DNA of 64,000 bases from Maribacter sp. MJ134 (GCF_003970695.1 NZ_CP034570.1:2914001-2978000); one strand, 5' to 3'; counted from the first letter of the stretch, positions 53,910 to 63,309 are shown. A program made the numbers and translations. Notes: generated from the letters alone by a model not told the origin.

Positions 53910-54443
53910 ATGGAAAAATTTAATGCAATGGAAGCTAAAACACCTTCAGATTCTAGAACTACAATGACCGATATGGTGCTCCCCAGTGAGACCAATCCAC
54001 TGAACAATCTGTTCGGGGGGGAACTTTTGGCACGTATGGATCGCGCTGCAAGTATTGCCGCTAGAAGACACAGTCGTCGTATTACCGTTACGGCTTCTGT
54101 GAATCACGTTGCTTTTAACAGGGCAGTGCCCGTAGGTAGCGTAGTTACCGTGGAAGCTGCCGTTTCCCGTTCTTTTAGGACCTCAATGGAGGTTTATATT
54201 GATGTTTGGATGGAAGATCGCTTCAGCGGCGAGCGTACTAAAGCGAACGAAGCCATTTATACTTTTGTGGCTGTCGACGAGACTGGTAAGCCCACAGAAG
54301 TACCGCAACTGTCTCCGGATACCGATTTGGAAAAAGAGCGTTTTGCAGGAGCATTAAGAAGGAAGCAATTAAGCCTTGTACTTGCCGGAAAAATGAAACC
54401 TAACGAAGCCACAGAATTACGTGCTTTGTTTATAGCCCCCTAG
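53910..54443 (+). CDS. Acyl-CoA thioesterase, hotdog fold (YciA/BFIT-like)
   Basis: 177 aa from the first ATG, or 171 aa from 53928 (MEAKTPSDS), which is preferred because of the promoter. The hotdog core is clear: LPSETNPLNNLFGGELLARMDRAASIAA, VTASVNHVAFNRAVPVGSVV and TKANEAIYTFVAVDE. It hydrolyses acyl-CoA thioesters; the chain length is unknown. The stop codon lies inside a C-rich dispersed repeat, so the last residues (FIAP) are encoded by the repeat. Confidence 0.9.
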   Translation: MEKFNAMEAKTPSDSRTTMTDMVLPSETNPLNNLFGGELLARMDRAASIAARRHSRRITVTASVNHVAFNRAVPVGSVVTVEAAVSRSFRTSMEVYIDVWMEDRFSGERTKANEAIYTFVAVDETGKPTEVPQLSPDTDLEKERFAGALRRKQLSLVLAGKMKPNEATELRALFIAP

Positions 54444-54469
54444 CCCCCTAGCCCCCAAAGGGGGAAAAT
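54434..54469 (+). repeat. C-rich/G-rich intergenic repeat, copy 1
   Basis: GCCCCCTA repeated, then GCCCCCAAAGGGGGAA. A hairpin can form between CCCCC and GGGGG. It covers the thioesterase stop codon. The second copy lies inverted at 60243-60268. Confidence 0.8.
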
Positions 54470-54568
54470 TCCACGAGCTCTAAAAAAATTAGAAAAGACT
54501 TGATTTTCTCGATGAATACTATTCTTAAACCAGAAACGTTGTTTATTAAACATTCATCGCCTTAATTA

Positions 54569-55144
54569 ATGAAAAAAATAATAATTTTTGCTTTACTCAT
54601 TATAGTAACTTCAAAATTATTTTCTCAAAATGAGAAATTTGGTATTGAAGTAAATTACCCTGTTCTTATTGACAATAATTTTATTGGTGTAAATTATAAT
54701 GGCATTATAGATTTAGGATTAAGTTATAGTTTTATCAATACTACTATAGCGGATTTCGGTGTAAATTTCAACACGTCAATTTTCAGAGATTCAAATAAAG
54801 GTGGTTTTTCGGAAATTGATATTACCGTAATCTCATTTCAGCCAAGCATTTATGGAGAATTCAAAATTAATGGTCTCCAAAAATTTCGTCCTATTGCAAG
54901 GTTGGGTTATACCCTTTTAACCTTTAGTAATGTAATTGATTTTTCAACTGGTGAAGAAATAGAATCGAATACTTCAAGGGGTGGACTTAATCTAGGTCTT
55001 GGCGTGGCTTATCAAATCAGCAATAGAGTATTTTTAAAATTTGAATATGATTTTACCAAGCTTTATGAAACTGGTAGGCTATCCCGCTCACCATTTAACA
55101 CAAATATAAATATCCTAGCCATTGGGTTAAGTTACAAGCTATAA
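54569..55144 (+). CDS. Outer-membrane beta-barrel protein, AT-rich
   Basis: 191 aa. Signal peptide at the start (IIIFALLIIVTSKLFSQ). The rest alternates in barrel strands (IDLGLSYSFINTT, ADFGVNFNTSIF, SFQPSIYGEFKI, ARLGYTLLTFSN, GLNLGLGVAYQIS, FLKFEYDFTKL) and ends in an aromatic/hydrophobic strand (ILAIGLSYKL), as expected for BAM-inserted barrels. It is more AT-rich than its neighbours. Function unknown. Confidence 0.75.
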   Translation: MKKIIIFALLIIVTSKLFSQNEKFGIEVNYPVLIDNNFIGVNYNGIIDLGLSYSFINTTIADFGVNFNTSIFRDSNKGGFSEIDITVISFQPSIYGEFKINGLQKFRPIARLGYTLLTFSNVIDFSTGEEIESNTSRGGLNLGLGVAYQISNRVFLKFEYDFTKLYETGRLSRSPFNTNINILAIGLSYKL

Positions 55145-55273
55145 TAGTACTTTATCTTTCTTTAATGGAACATATTTAATTTGAATATAAGAATACAGAG
55201 CCTTTCTTAAACAGCTTTTAAAGTGATTATAATAAAACCACGCGTTTATAATCTTTGTTTATGAATAATTAAA

Positions 55274-56116
55274 TTAAAAATCGAAATAGTCCGGGTGTGG
55301 TCCAATACGTTCTCCTCTGTCCAAACTATCTAAGTACGTTACATCTTCCTCGGAAAGTTCAAAGTCAAAAATAGCAGCGTTGGAAGCAATACGATTTTTG
55401 TGGACTGATTTTGGAATGGTCACCACTCCCTTCTGAAGGTTCCAACGCAGTATCACCTGAGCTATGGATTTGTTGTACTTATCCGCCAATTCCTTGCAGA
55501 TATCCAAGTCAAAAACCTTACCCTGCATAAAGGGCGACCACGCTTCATACTGAATGATATTTTTATTGCAGAAATCGATTAAATCCTGCTGTACTACATA
55601 GGGGTGAAATTCCATTTGGTTTACCATAGGTATCACCTTACAATCGCTCAACACCTCTTCTAGATGATGCTGCAAAAAATTGCTTACGCCAATTGCCCTT
55701 ACCTTCTTCTCGGTATATAAATGTTCCAAAGCTTTCCACGTGTCCTTGAATTTACCTGCTACGGGCCAATGGATAAGATAAAGGTCTAAATAATCCAATT
55801 GCAATCGTTCCAAACTATCCGTAAAAGCCTTTATGGTACTATCATAACCTTGGTCTGCGTTCCACACTTTACTAACAACGAAAATTTCTTCCCTAGCTAC
55901 AGCACTTTCCTTAATACCTTTACCAACGCCCTCTTCATTTTTATATACCGATGCCGTATCTATATGCCGATACCCTATTTCCAATGCGTCTTTAACCGAA
56001 TCGACCACCTCTTGCTCGTTATCGGCTTGGTAAGTACCCAAACCAAGGTAAGGCATTGCCACGCCATTCTGTAGCGTGAAAGTTCCTTTGATATCTGTTA
56101 TTGTATTTGTATTCAT
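55274..56116 (-). CDS. Aldo/keto reductase
   Basis: 280 aa (beta/alpha)8 oxidoreductase. Motifs include MPYLGLGTYQAD, GYRHIDTASVYKNEEGVG (catalytic Asp and Tyr), DLYLIHWP (His) and IPKSVHKNRIASN for NADPH. The Lys is in VVSKVW. It reduces aldehydes and ketones such as methylglyoxal or 2,5-diketogluconate; the substrate is not predictable. Single gene. Confidence 0.95.
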   Translation of the reverse strand: MNTNTITDIKGTFTLQNGVAMPYLGLGTYQADNEQEVVDSVKDALEIGYRHIDTASVYKNEEGVGKGIKESAVAREEIFVVSKVWNADQGYDSTIKAFTDSLERLQLDYLDLYLIHWPVAGKFKDTWKALEHLYTEKKVRAIGVSNFLQHHLEEVLSDCKVIPMVNQMEFHPYVVQQDLIDFCNKNIIQYEAWSPFMQGKVFDLDICKELADKYNKSIAQVILRWNLQKGVVTIPKSVHKNRIASNAAIFDFELSEEDVTYLDSLDRGERIGPHPDYFDF

Positions 56117-56432
56117 CTATTCTTTTACAGTTAATATACTTAATCTCCTACTTCTGCTATTCTTAGACTAGTACTGTTTATGAGTCAAGAACATGAAATA
56201 TAAAAAATAATACTTTCAGAGTAAAGCTAGGTCCCTTTTTATGGCTGCCAAACTTTAACAAGACACAATCCTAAAGTAGTCCGCTCAGCTGTTTGGAAAC
56301 ATTTAAGCAAATTGCATTCTAAGAGCAGGCAAATTACGATTTATCTTAAAGCAGTGAAGCAACTCGTAAATCTATCAATTATAGAATAATTGTAGAGGTA
56401 TAAAAAAGCCCCTTTACGGGGCTTTTACTTTA
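56117..56432. other. Intergenic region between AKR and small membrane peptide
   Basis: 316 nt. It contains the terminator of the SYLF/peptide transcript near 56404-56426 at its right end. No gene is supported in the rest. One plus-strand open frame of about 50 codons has no start codon. Confidence 0.5.
56402..56426 (-). terminator. Terminator of the SYLF/small-peptide transcript
   Basis: Stem AAAAGCCCC (56404-56412), 5-nt loop, stem GGGGCTTTT (56418-56426), followed on the minus strand by T. It begins 7 nt after the peptide stop. Confidence 0.92.
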
Positions 56433-56522
56433 CTACAAATTTACTAAAAGGGCGCTTACAATAAATACCATGAGTAGTGTAACTACTAATATATTATAGT
56501 TTTTCTTTACCCTTTTTTTCAT
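56433..56522 (-). CDS. 29-aa single-pass membrane peptide
   Basis: Starts at the ATG at 56520-56522, 6 nt after the SYLF gene stop, and ends just before a strong terminator. The basic N-terminus KKRVKKNYN is followed by a 20-residue hydrophobic helix (ILVVTLLMVFIVSALLVNL). Position between a gene and its terminator supports translation in the same transcript. Function unknown. Too short for family assignment. Confidence 0.6.
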   Translation of the reverse strand: MKKRVKKNYNILVVTLLMVFIVSALLVNL

Positions 56523-56528
56523 CGGTTC

Positions 56529-57077
56529 CTATTTTTCGGAGTCTGTTTCAAAAGCTTCATATTCAAAACGTTGTCCACCAACGGTTACATCTGCCATCAA
56601 TCCTGCTTTTGGTAAAGCAAATACGGCAACACCATCTTCATACTTTGCTTTTAAGGCTTTACCTGATTTTAGGACTACAGCTGATACTCCAGCGTCAAAT
56701 TCGTAGTTATCGCTTTTAAATTCATTAAATGAGGTTTCATTCTCAAAGAAAATTGCCTCGATAACCGATTGCCCTCCGGCCTGTAAGCCTACATTTAATT
56801 TTTTAAGATTAACGGTTCCTACACTTTTACCGCCTTGGTATAAGATTCCGTTTCCAGAGGCTCCACCAATAATCAACCCGCCTTTACCTACATTCGGGAA
56901 AATTACGTATCCATAAGAAGAATCAAAAAAATCAGTAATCTTTTCATTCGCCGCAACAAGGCTGGCCTTCGCTTTTTCAGCATCCGCTATCAAATCTCTT
57001 TCTTCTTCCGTTTGTGCATTGATGTTTGTTGCCGTTATTGCGAACAATATCAAAGCAAACATTTTTAACTTTTTCAT
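56529..57077 (-). CDS. SYLF (YSC84-like) lipid-binding domain protein
   Basis: 182 aa. Signal peptide (LFAITATNINAQ). The SYLF domain is recognisable: SYGYVIFPNVGKGGLIIGGASGNGILYQGGKSVGTVNLKKLNVGLQAGGQS and DAGVSAVVL. Such domains bind lipids. In bacteria these proteins are secreted and uncharacterised. A TAATTTTG -7 box lies at 57133-57140. Confidence 0.9.
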   Translation of the reverse strand: MKKLKMFALILFAITATNINAQTEEERDLIADAEKAKASLVAANEKITDFFDSSYGYVIFPNVGKGGLIIGGASGNGILYQGGKSVGTVNLKKLNVGLQAGGQSVIEAIFFENETSFNEFKSDNYEFDAGVSAVVLKSGKALKAKYEDGVAVFALPKAGLMADVTVGGQRFEYEAFETDSEK

Positions 57078-57132
57078 TTCCTAAATTTTTTATGTTTCAA
57101 CTTCATTTTACAAAAGGAAAATCCTTTCATTT

Positions 57133-57140
57133 CAAAATTA
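57133..57140 (-). promoter_or_regulatory. -7 box of SYLF gene
   Basis: TAATTTTG on the minus strand, about 55 nt upstream of the start. No TTG at the expected -33 distance. Confidence 0.5.
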
Positions 57141-57268
57141 AAACGATGAGCAGTAGTCATTTAACTCATTTAAAATAGTTGTTGATTCAAATTGAAGAAG
57201 AAAGGAACTAAGTTAATTTGAAGGGGATAACCTAAAATTATTGATGTAAAATTAAGAGCAGAAATAGT

Positions 57269-58498
57269 TTACAATCGGTACACCCACTCCTCAGGGTTCA
57301 GTCTGGAGGTATCTTGATATAAATAAAATTTTAAGCGTGTTTGTCCGTTAGTTTTGTTGGTGTATATAGTACCCAATTCTTCTTTAATCCCCACTTTATC
57401 CCCTTTTTTTACATAAAGTTCTGCCAAATTATAATAGGTGCTGATAAAATTACCATGTTTAATCTGCACCCCTTTATTTCCACCCGGAACGGCTAAAATA
57501 GCAATGACCTCCCCTTCAAAAATTGCTCGCGCCTTGACACCGGGGTCGGTGGCAATAATTACCCCGTTGCTCTGGTGCTTAATGCCGGGATATACGGCGT
57601 CTTTATAAATACCAAAACCCTGACTTTTTATTCCTTTCTCCACTGGCCAAATAAGCTTGCCCTTGTTAGAGGAAAAGTTCTTGGCGATTAACGTAGCCTC
57701 AGGAGTAAGTGCAAACTTACTAGCACTTGTATTCTTCTTTCCGGACTTCTTGTTAGAGGCAGCTATGGCGCTTCGAATAAGCTTTTCAATCTGTTGGTCT
57801 ATTTTTCGGGCTTCCCGTTTTTTCTTGTTAATGGCACTACTATATTTACTTTCGTTCTTGCGTATAGTTCCTAAAAGTGCTTTTTGCTCCTGTATTTCTC
57901 CAAAGAGCTTATTTTTGGCCTTTCTATTCTGTGCCAATAATACTTCTTTTACTTTTCGTTCTTCATTAAGGTCACTGTTCAGTCGTGTTAGCTCGTCCGT
58001 TTTTGCAATAATCTGAGCTCCCTGCTCCTTTCTATAATCCGTATACTGCTTCATATACTGTAAGCGCTTAAATGCTTGAAAAAAGCTTTCCGAGGACAAT
58101 AGGAACATTAACCTGTTCTGTTTGGATTTATTCTGATACGACTTCTGTATCATTTTAGCGTATTGGTCTTTTATCTCTTGTAATTCGCTCTTCAGCTTAC
58201 CAATATTCCTGATGTTGGTGTTGATCTGTCTGTTCAGTAGGTTAGATTGTTGGTTGGTAACACGAATCAATTGCTGCCTTACGGTAATTTTTTTATCCAA
58301 GGCTTCCATTTGGTCCAAAACATTTCCTTTTTCCTTCTTTTCGGCAAAAAGTAGGCGATTGATATCCCGGATTTCATTTTGAAGCTGCTCTCGCTTCTCT
58401 TCTAAGGCTTTCTGTTCGCTGGTTTGCGCATATAAATCCTGGGTCAGCACGACCAGCATAAAAAGAACTATCTTAAATGTTACCGCTTTAAAATACAT
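57269..58498 (-). CDS. EnvC-like murein hydrolase activator, M23 domain
   Basis: 409 aa. Signal peptide (LFMLVVLTQDLYAQ), then a long coiled coil at about 25-250 (QLQNEIRDINRLLFAEKK and onward). The C-terminal LytM/M23 domain starts about 285 (LIWPVEKGIKSQGFGIYKDAVYPGIKHQSNGV). The usual metal residues (H-x-G-x-D and H-x-H) are replaced: KHQSNGV and IKHGNFIS lack the full set. This suggests a non-catalytic activator of amidases, as with EnvC. Last gene of the flippase-dut-TPR-DUF4292 operon. Confidence 0.88.
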   Translation of the reverse strand: MYFKAVTFKIVLFMLVVLTQDLYAQTSEQKALEEKREQLQNEIRDINRLLFAEKKEKGNVLDQMEALDKKITVRQQLIRVTNQQSNLLNRQINTNIRNIGKLKSELQEIKDQYAKMIQKSYQNKSKQNRLMFLLSSESFFQAFKRLQYMKQYTDYRKEQGAQIIAKTDELTRLNSDLNEERKVKEVLLAQNRKAKNKLFGEIQEQKALLGTIRKNESKYSSAINKKKREARKIDQQIEKLIRSAIAASNKKSGKKNTSASKFALTPEATLIAKNFSSNKGKLIWPVEKGIKSQGFGIYKDAVYPGIKHQSNGVIIATDPGVKARAIFEGEVIAILAVPGGNKGVQIKHGNFISTYYNLAELYVKKGDKVGIKEELGTIYTNKTNGQTRLKFYLYQDTSRLNPEEWVYRL

Positions 58499-58499
58499 C

Positions 58500-59285
58500 T
58501 TACTCCAGTACTATTTCTTCGTATCCCTTGGGAATTTTATAGGGAAAATTCAAGGTCCTGTTCAACTCTAAATTTCGATACTCCAACTGAATCCTATTCT
58601 CCGTATTCTTCTCGACGGCATTGATGTTAATGGTGTTGGGCAATACCTCATCACCAATACGCTGGTAATTCTCATATTTGATTTCTAGCAAACGTTTCTT
58701 TAAGGGCTGCGAAAGTTGCTGGGAGGCCATTTTAAAGTTTTTGGGCTCTATTTCAAAAAGTATTTTGTAAAGTACCTCGTTAGACCTTGGAACAAGTCTG
58801 TAGTGCTCCCCGGTTATAGAAGCTTCATATTTTTTCTCCCTTAAATCTAACAGGGCTTGTCCCAAGAGTAAGTTCTGCACAATCTTAAAATCTACTTCCG
58901 TTCCAAGTAGGTCACTTAAATAGGAAAAATCCCCATCAAAATACTCATTCTGTAATTTGTTATAAAAAGAGACTTTATTTGGGGTAATGTAGGCCTTAAC
59001 GATGCCCAGGGGAGCGCTCATCCAAATAGCTTTATCCTTTTCCAAGCGAAGGCTTACGGAAAAACTCTGCGCGTCCTCACCATCGGTATAATCGATTTTG
59101 ACCTTTCCGCTTAAGGTTTTAAATGTGGGCTGGTTTTGATAATGGGCCCTTATGATTGCCTTGGACGACAAACGCTCATCTACCGTACCATCCGACACCA
59201 ATTTTGTGCTTTTGCAAGACAAAACGAAAAGCGTAAGAATACTATAAAGGAAAGGTTTCAGGTATGTATTTATTTTCCCTCTCAT
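58500..59285 (-). CDS. DUF4292 lipoprotein
   Basis: 261 aa, lipobox LFVLSCKSTK. The beta-rich domain (FKTLSGKVKIDYTDGEDAQSFSVSLRLEKDKAIWMSAPLGI) resembles LolA/LolB-like lipoprotein carriers and matches DUF4292. A role in the outer membrane is inferred from the fold and from its M23 neighbour. 1-nt gap to the M23 gene and 3 nt from the TPR gene. Confidence 0.88.
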   Translation of the reverse strand: MRGKINTYLKPFLYSILTLFVLSCKSTKLVSDGTVDERLSSKAIIRAHYQNQPTFKTLSGKVKIDYTDGEDAQSFSVSLRLEKDKAIWMSAPLGIVKAYITPNKVSFYNKLQNEYFDGDFSYLSDLLGTEVDFKIVQNLLLGQALLDLREKKYEASITGEHYRLVPRSNEVLYKILFEIEPKNFKMASQQLSQPLKKRLLEIKYENYQRIGDEVLPNTININAVEKNTENRIQLEYRNLELNRTLNFPYKIPKGYEEIVLE

Positions 59286-59288
59286 AAT

Positions 59289-60230
59289 TTAAAATCCGGG
59301 TTTAATCTTACTAAGGTACATATTTGCCTTTGATGGATTGCTTATAGCACTATAGGCATCTGACAGTTCCTTGTAAATTTTATTGGCCAAGGCAATATCG
59401 TTAATCAAATAATCCAAAGCTGCTTCCAATACCTCAATGGCATCCCTGTGCTTTTTGTTTCTGTTCAGCGCATATCCGCTGGCGTAATAAAAATAGGGTT
59501 GAGAAGGGTAGCTTTCTAAAGCTTCCTCGGTTAATTGCACTAGACCTAAGTTGCCGCCGTTCATTTTCATCAGCCCCTTTATTCTCATTTTATAATTTTC
59601 TATGCTGTTGGGCGTATTGTTTCTTACCGTTGCCGTATAGGAAACCGTTTGTTTGTTTGCGTCTTTATTTTGAAGGGAGTCGTTTATTTTTTGTTCAAGG
59701 GCCATCCTGTTCTTTGAGCTTTCAAGTGTTTTTAGAACCGCAAGCGCAGCTTCTAATTTGCCATCCTTGAAATAGATTTGAGCAAGATTTTCCTTGAGCA
59801 CCGCATTATTGTACGGAATTAGATTTTCTAAGGAACTCATAGTATTTCCTTGTTTCCCCACTATGGTATTTAAAGTGTGCAAATACCAATAGTTTTCAGG
59901 CTCACTGTTCAAGGCCTCAATTGCATATTCCTGTGCAAGTATATTTTTTTTATCTAAATGATAGCTCTTTGCAAGTTCATAGGCAACCACCTTGTTTTCT
60001 GGTTGTAATCGTTTGCATTCGAGCAAAAAATTAATGGCCCTGTCGTAATTCTGAATTCCTTTCTGTTTTAATGCCTCAAAGAAGTTTTCTTGAAAATCAT
60101 CGGAATAGTCCTCTAAAAACACTTCTGCACTTTCTTCTACCCTAATTCCATTTTCTTCTTGGGCATAAGAAAGAGCTGGAACAAAATTTGTTCCTAAAAA
60201 AAGCAACAAAAAAATACATTCATTTTTCAT
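59289..60230 (-). CDS. Tetratricopeptide-repeat protein
   Basis: 313 aa. N-terminal signal (LLLFLGTNFVPALSYAQ). Several TPR units follow, for example NYDRAINFLLECKRLQPENKVVAYELAKSY, AQEYAIEALNSEPENYWYLHTLN, GKLEAALAVLKTLESS and HRDAIEVLEAALDYL. It is probably a periplasmic scaffold in the operon with DUF4292 and the M23 activator. Confidence 0.85.
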   Translation of the reverse strand: MKNECIFLLLFLGTNFVPALSYAQEENGIRVEESAEVFLEDYSDDFQENFFEALKQKGIQNYDRAINFLLECKRLQPENKVVAYELAKSYHLDKKNILAQEYAIEALNSEPENYWYLHTLNTIVGKQGNTMSSLENLIPYNNAVLKENLAQIYFKDGKLEAALAVLKTLESSKNRMALEQKINDSLQNKDANKQTVSYTATVRNNTPNSIENYKMRIKGLMKMNGGNLGLVQLTEEALESYPSQPYFYYASGYALNRNKKHRDAIEVLEAALDYLINDIALANKIYKELSDAYSAISNPSKANMYLSKIKPGF

Positions 60231-60242
60231 AACTCAACACAA

Positions 60243-60268
60243 ATTCCCCCTTTGGGGTTAGGGGGCTT
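60243..60268 (-). repeat. C-rich/G-rich intergenic repeat, copy 2
   Basis: On the minus strand GCCCCCTAACCCC then AAAGGGGGAA, right after the dut stop codon. Same orientation relative to its upstream gene as copy 1 at 54434-54469. Confidence 0.8.
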
Positions 60269-60703
60269 TTACTTCACCCCAGTACTACCAAAACCACCTT
60301 CTCCTCTAACCGTACTTGACAACTCCTCTACTTGTTCCCAAGTTGCACGCTCATGTTTTGCGATGACCATTTGTGCAATACGTTCTCCATTTTCAATGGT
60401 AAAAGCCTCATTGGAAAGATTTATAAGGATTACCCCGACCTCGCCCCTATAGTCAGCATCAATCGTGCCAGGGGCATTCAATACCGTAATCCCCTTTTTA
60501 GCTGCCAAACCACTTCTAGGTCTTACTTGTGCTTCAAAACCGATTGGGAGTTCCATAAAAAGGCCTGTTTTTATAATTGTGCGCTCCATAGGCCGCAAAA
60601 CAACGGGTTCCTGAATACTTGCTCTTAAATCCATACCGGCCGAAGCATTGGTTTCGTAATGTGGCAAAGCGTGGTCCGATTTATTAATGATTTTTATATT
60701 CAT
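60269..60703 (-). CDS. dut: dUTP pyrophosphatase
   Basis: 144 aa trimeric dUTPase. All five motifs are present: [37 protein letters not shown] and [10 protein letters not shown]. It hydrolyses dUTP to dUMP and keeps uracil out of DNA. Its start overlaps the flippase stop by 4 nt (ATGA), so translation is coupled. Confidence 0.98.
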   Translation of the reverse strand: MNIKIINKSDHALPHYETNASAGMDLRASIQEPVVLRPMERTIIKTGLFMELPIGFEAQVRPRSGLAAKKGITVLNAPGTIDADYRGEVGVILINLSNEAFTIENGERIAQMVIAKHERATWEQVEELSSTVRGEGGFGSTGVK

Positions 60704-62160
60704 TTCTTTATAATTATTTTTTTGAGGTTTTCTCCTTCCAGTCTATACGTTAGGCCAAGGAAAATGAGCAATAAGCTTATTCCCACGAAAAGGTTTCTAT
60801 CAAAAATGTAAAATGATAGGATAGAAAACAAGATGGAGATTCCTAAATAAAAGATAATTTTTCTGAAATTATAGGGTATAGGATAATACATGCGTCCAAA
60901 ATAAAAGGACAACAACATCATTGTTCCGTACGCCGTCAGTGTAGCTACCGCAGAAGCCATATAACCAAAATAAGGAATAAAGACAAAATTGATAATGATG
61001 GTAAGCACCGCACCGATCATAGAAATATAAGCTCCGAATTTTGTTCTGTCCGTAACTTTATACCATACGGATAGGTTGTGATAAATACCTAAGAAGAAAC
61101 TTGCCAGTACTATTAGCGGCACAATGGGCATGGCATCCCAATAGGATTCGTCTAGCACGATCAACCGCTTTAAAACATCGGCAAAAACGACAACCGTCAA
61201 TAGAATAATACTTCCCAATACCACAAAATAATTTGTAATCTGAGCATAGGCCTTCTGCGGATTTTTAGTTTCGGAATGACTAAAGAAAAAAGGCTCTATT
61301 CCCATTCTAAAAGCCGTGGCGAACAGGGTCATGAAAAGCGCTAATTTATAGCAGGCAGAGTACTTCCCCATTTCACTTTTAGCAATATCCGCCGGAAGCA
61401 ATTCTGATAATAAATATCGGTCAAAAACCTCATTTATGGTAAATGCAATACCCGCCACCATAACCGGCATGGCATAGGTGAGCATTCTTCGCCACAAATT
61501 CATGTCAAAGCGGTAAGAAGGTCTTTTATAAACACCCAGCATTAATAGCAAGGTGATGGCGCTAGCAATAAGATTGGAGACTAGGATATAAGAGATTTCG
61601 AAATTTGGAACGTAGATTCCGCTGAAAATACTCGAAGTTTCTCCCTTAGCTATTTTAGGCAGCAGAATTAAGAAAAAGAGATTCAGACCTAAATTAATCG
61701 CTACGTTCAGAATTTTGATTACTGCATAACGCATGGGCTTTTCATTAGCCCTCAGTAATGCAAATGGTATAATTACCAAAGCATCTAAAGCCAAGATACC
61801 CAGAACAAAATTCATGTATTCCGTATCTATATTCAATGCCCTGGCAATGCTTCCCTTAAAGATGAGGCCAACCAATACGAACAGCAGTGTAGAAGCTCCT
61901 AAAGAGAGTAGCGAGGTGGATATCACGTTTGCCCTGTTTTCCGCTTCCTTATAAAAGCGAAAAAAGGCAGTTTCCATTCCATAGGCCAAGAAAACATTTA
62001 AAATGGCGAACCATGAAAAAATTAAGGTGACATCACCGTAAGTACCAGGAGGCATTACGGAGGTATAGATGGGCACTAGCAAAAATGATAGCATCCTAGG
62101 TAAAACGGTTGCCAAGCCATAAATGGCCGTTTGCTTAAAAAGTTTTTTCAGCGGATTCAA
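60700..62160 (-). CDS. Oligosaccharide/lipopolysaccharide flippase (MATE-like, Wzx type)
   Basis: 486 aa. About 12-14 membrane segments and the N-terminal block [33 protein letters not shown], characteristic of polysaccharide flippases. It is thought to move lipid-linked glycans across the inner membrane. First gene of the five-gene operon through the M23 activator. No glycosyltransferases lie adjacent. Confidence 0.9.
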   Translation of the reverse strand: MNPLKKLFKQTAIYGLATVLPRMLSFLLVPIYTSVMPPGTYGDVTLIFSWFAILNVFLAYGMETAFFRFYKEAENRANVISTSLLSLGASTLLFVLVGLIFKGSIARALNIDTEYMNFVLGILALDALVIIPFALLRANEKPMRYAVIKILNVAINLGLNLFFLILLPKIAKGETSSIFSGIYVPNFEISYILVSNLIASAITLLLMLGVYKRPSYRFDMNLWRRMLTYAMPVMVAGIAFTINEVFDRYLLSELLPADIAKSEMGKYSACYKLALFMTLFATAFRMGIEPFFFSHSETKNPQKAYAQITNYFVVLGSIILLTVVVFADVLKRLIVLDESYWDAMPIVPLIVLASFFLGIYHNLSVWYKVTDRTKFGAYISMIGAVLTIIINFVFIPYFGYMASAVATLTAYGTMMLLSFYFGRMYYPIPYNFRKIIFYLGISILFSILSFYIFDRNLFVGISLLLIFLGLTYRLEGENLKKIIIKK

Positions 62161-62211
62161 ACACCTAACATTAAGGCCTCAAAAGTACCCAATTACGGTG
62201 GTTAAACAAAG

Positions 62212-62658
62212 TTAGTTTTTTGGTTTCCCCTTGTATAATAGGGGTTGTTTTTCTTTTATCCCTGTTATCTTGGTGTATTTTAACTTACCATTTTCAATAT
62301 AACTGAGAACCGCATCGGTAGCCCCTAATTCCAAAGCTGTAGTTTCAGCCGACCCCCCTTTAGAATTCGGTATTTTGGCCATAGCGTAATTTGCACCGTC
62401 GACTTGTTCCATGGTCACTTGAGCTTGCTTACCCCTGAAGAAAATTTCTTTCATTACTACATCACTTGCATTATCCATAGTAACCGGAATTTTAACCGCA
62501 ATACCGCTTCCACTACTTTCCAAACCACCACTATATACCTGGCAGGACGCATTCCCTAATTCAAACGGAATTTCCGTTTGTAATTTTTTTTGTGAAGAAC
62601 AGCTAAAAAGTCCCAAGAGCATAATGCAGATTATATATTTAAAACGTCCCATGTACAT
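62212..62658 (-). CDS. Hypothetical lipoprotein
   Basis: 148 aa from 62658, or 146 aa from the second ATG (MGRFKY). Lipobox LGLFSCSSQ. Beta-rich body (GSGIAVKIPVTMDNASDVVMKEIFFRGKQAQVTM) ending in PLLYKGKPKN. A TATCTTTA at 62677-62684 could be the -7 box. No family is recognised. Confidence 0.75.
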   Translation of the reverse strand: MYMGRFKYIICIMLLGLFSCSSQKKLQTEIPFELGNASCQVYSGGLESSGSGIAVKIPVTMDNASDVVMKEIFFRGKQAQVTMEQVDGANYAMAKIPNSKGGSAETTALELGATDAVLSYIENGKLKYTKITGIKEKQPLLYKGKPKN

Positions 62659-62754
62659 GTCTTATTTGGTTTTTGTAAAGATATGCGAATATGTGTTAAT
62701 TTCAGTCACTTACCATAAAACCAAAAGTGATGCCAATAGTACGATTAAAAGAGA

Positions 62755-63309
62755 CTATTGTTGCAACCGCTTTATTTCTTGCATTTCTTTTTGTATTTGC
62801 TTGGCAATGAAAATACCCAAAACAATTAATGATACTAGACCGGATATTATTATGTACGTATAAAATCCAGAAGACAAATTAGCTTTAAAAAGTGGCAAGA
62901 GTATTAGAAACCCAACAACATACCCCAGAACAATTGCGGGTGTCCATATAAAATGAACATTTTTCCTGCGTTTATAATAACTAACAAGGGCATTCTTATA
63001 GTCGTTGTAATTTGAAAGGGTATTCAATTTTCCTAGTTGTTTTATACTTAAAACTTCCAGTAACATACGAATCAACAGTGTACCTACCATTAGGGCCAGG
63101 CCTAAAATGACTTGATTGTTTTCATATCCGGAGATATAGATAAAAAAGAATACTAATATTATCGCTGTAATGGCAAGGATCACGTTCGTAATTTTTTGCT
63201 TATCCTTTACTCTTTTTATTCCTTGTAACAACTCTTTAAATCCTTGCTCCGTGGCTTCAGCCCCTGGCTGATTTTTCCAATTTGATTGTAACTTCTCAAA
63301 ATTATTCAT
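62755..63309 (-). CDS. Membrane protein downstream of ECF sigma factor
   Basis: 184 aa. A soluble N-terminus (about 45 residues) and four membrane segments: about 43-60, 67-86, 120-142 and 148-168. It overlaps the sigma gene by 8 nt. In flavobacteria such proteins follow ECF sigma genes and may act as sigma regulators, but no anti-sigma motif is visible. Confidence 0.7.
   Translation of the reverse strand: MNNFEKLQSNWKNQPGAEATEQGFKELLQGIKRVKDKQKITNVILAITAIILVFFFIYISGYENNQVILGLALMVGTLLIRMLLEVLSIKQLGKLNTLSNYNDYKNALVSYYKRRKNVHFIWTPAIVLGYVVGFLILLPLFKANLSSGFYTYIIISGLVSLIVLGIFIAKQIQKEMQEIKRLQQ

Noticed and set aside
56150-56400. About 50-codon plus-strand open frame near the aldo/keto reductase
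   Set aside because: No start codon, promoter or similarity.
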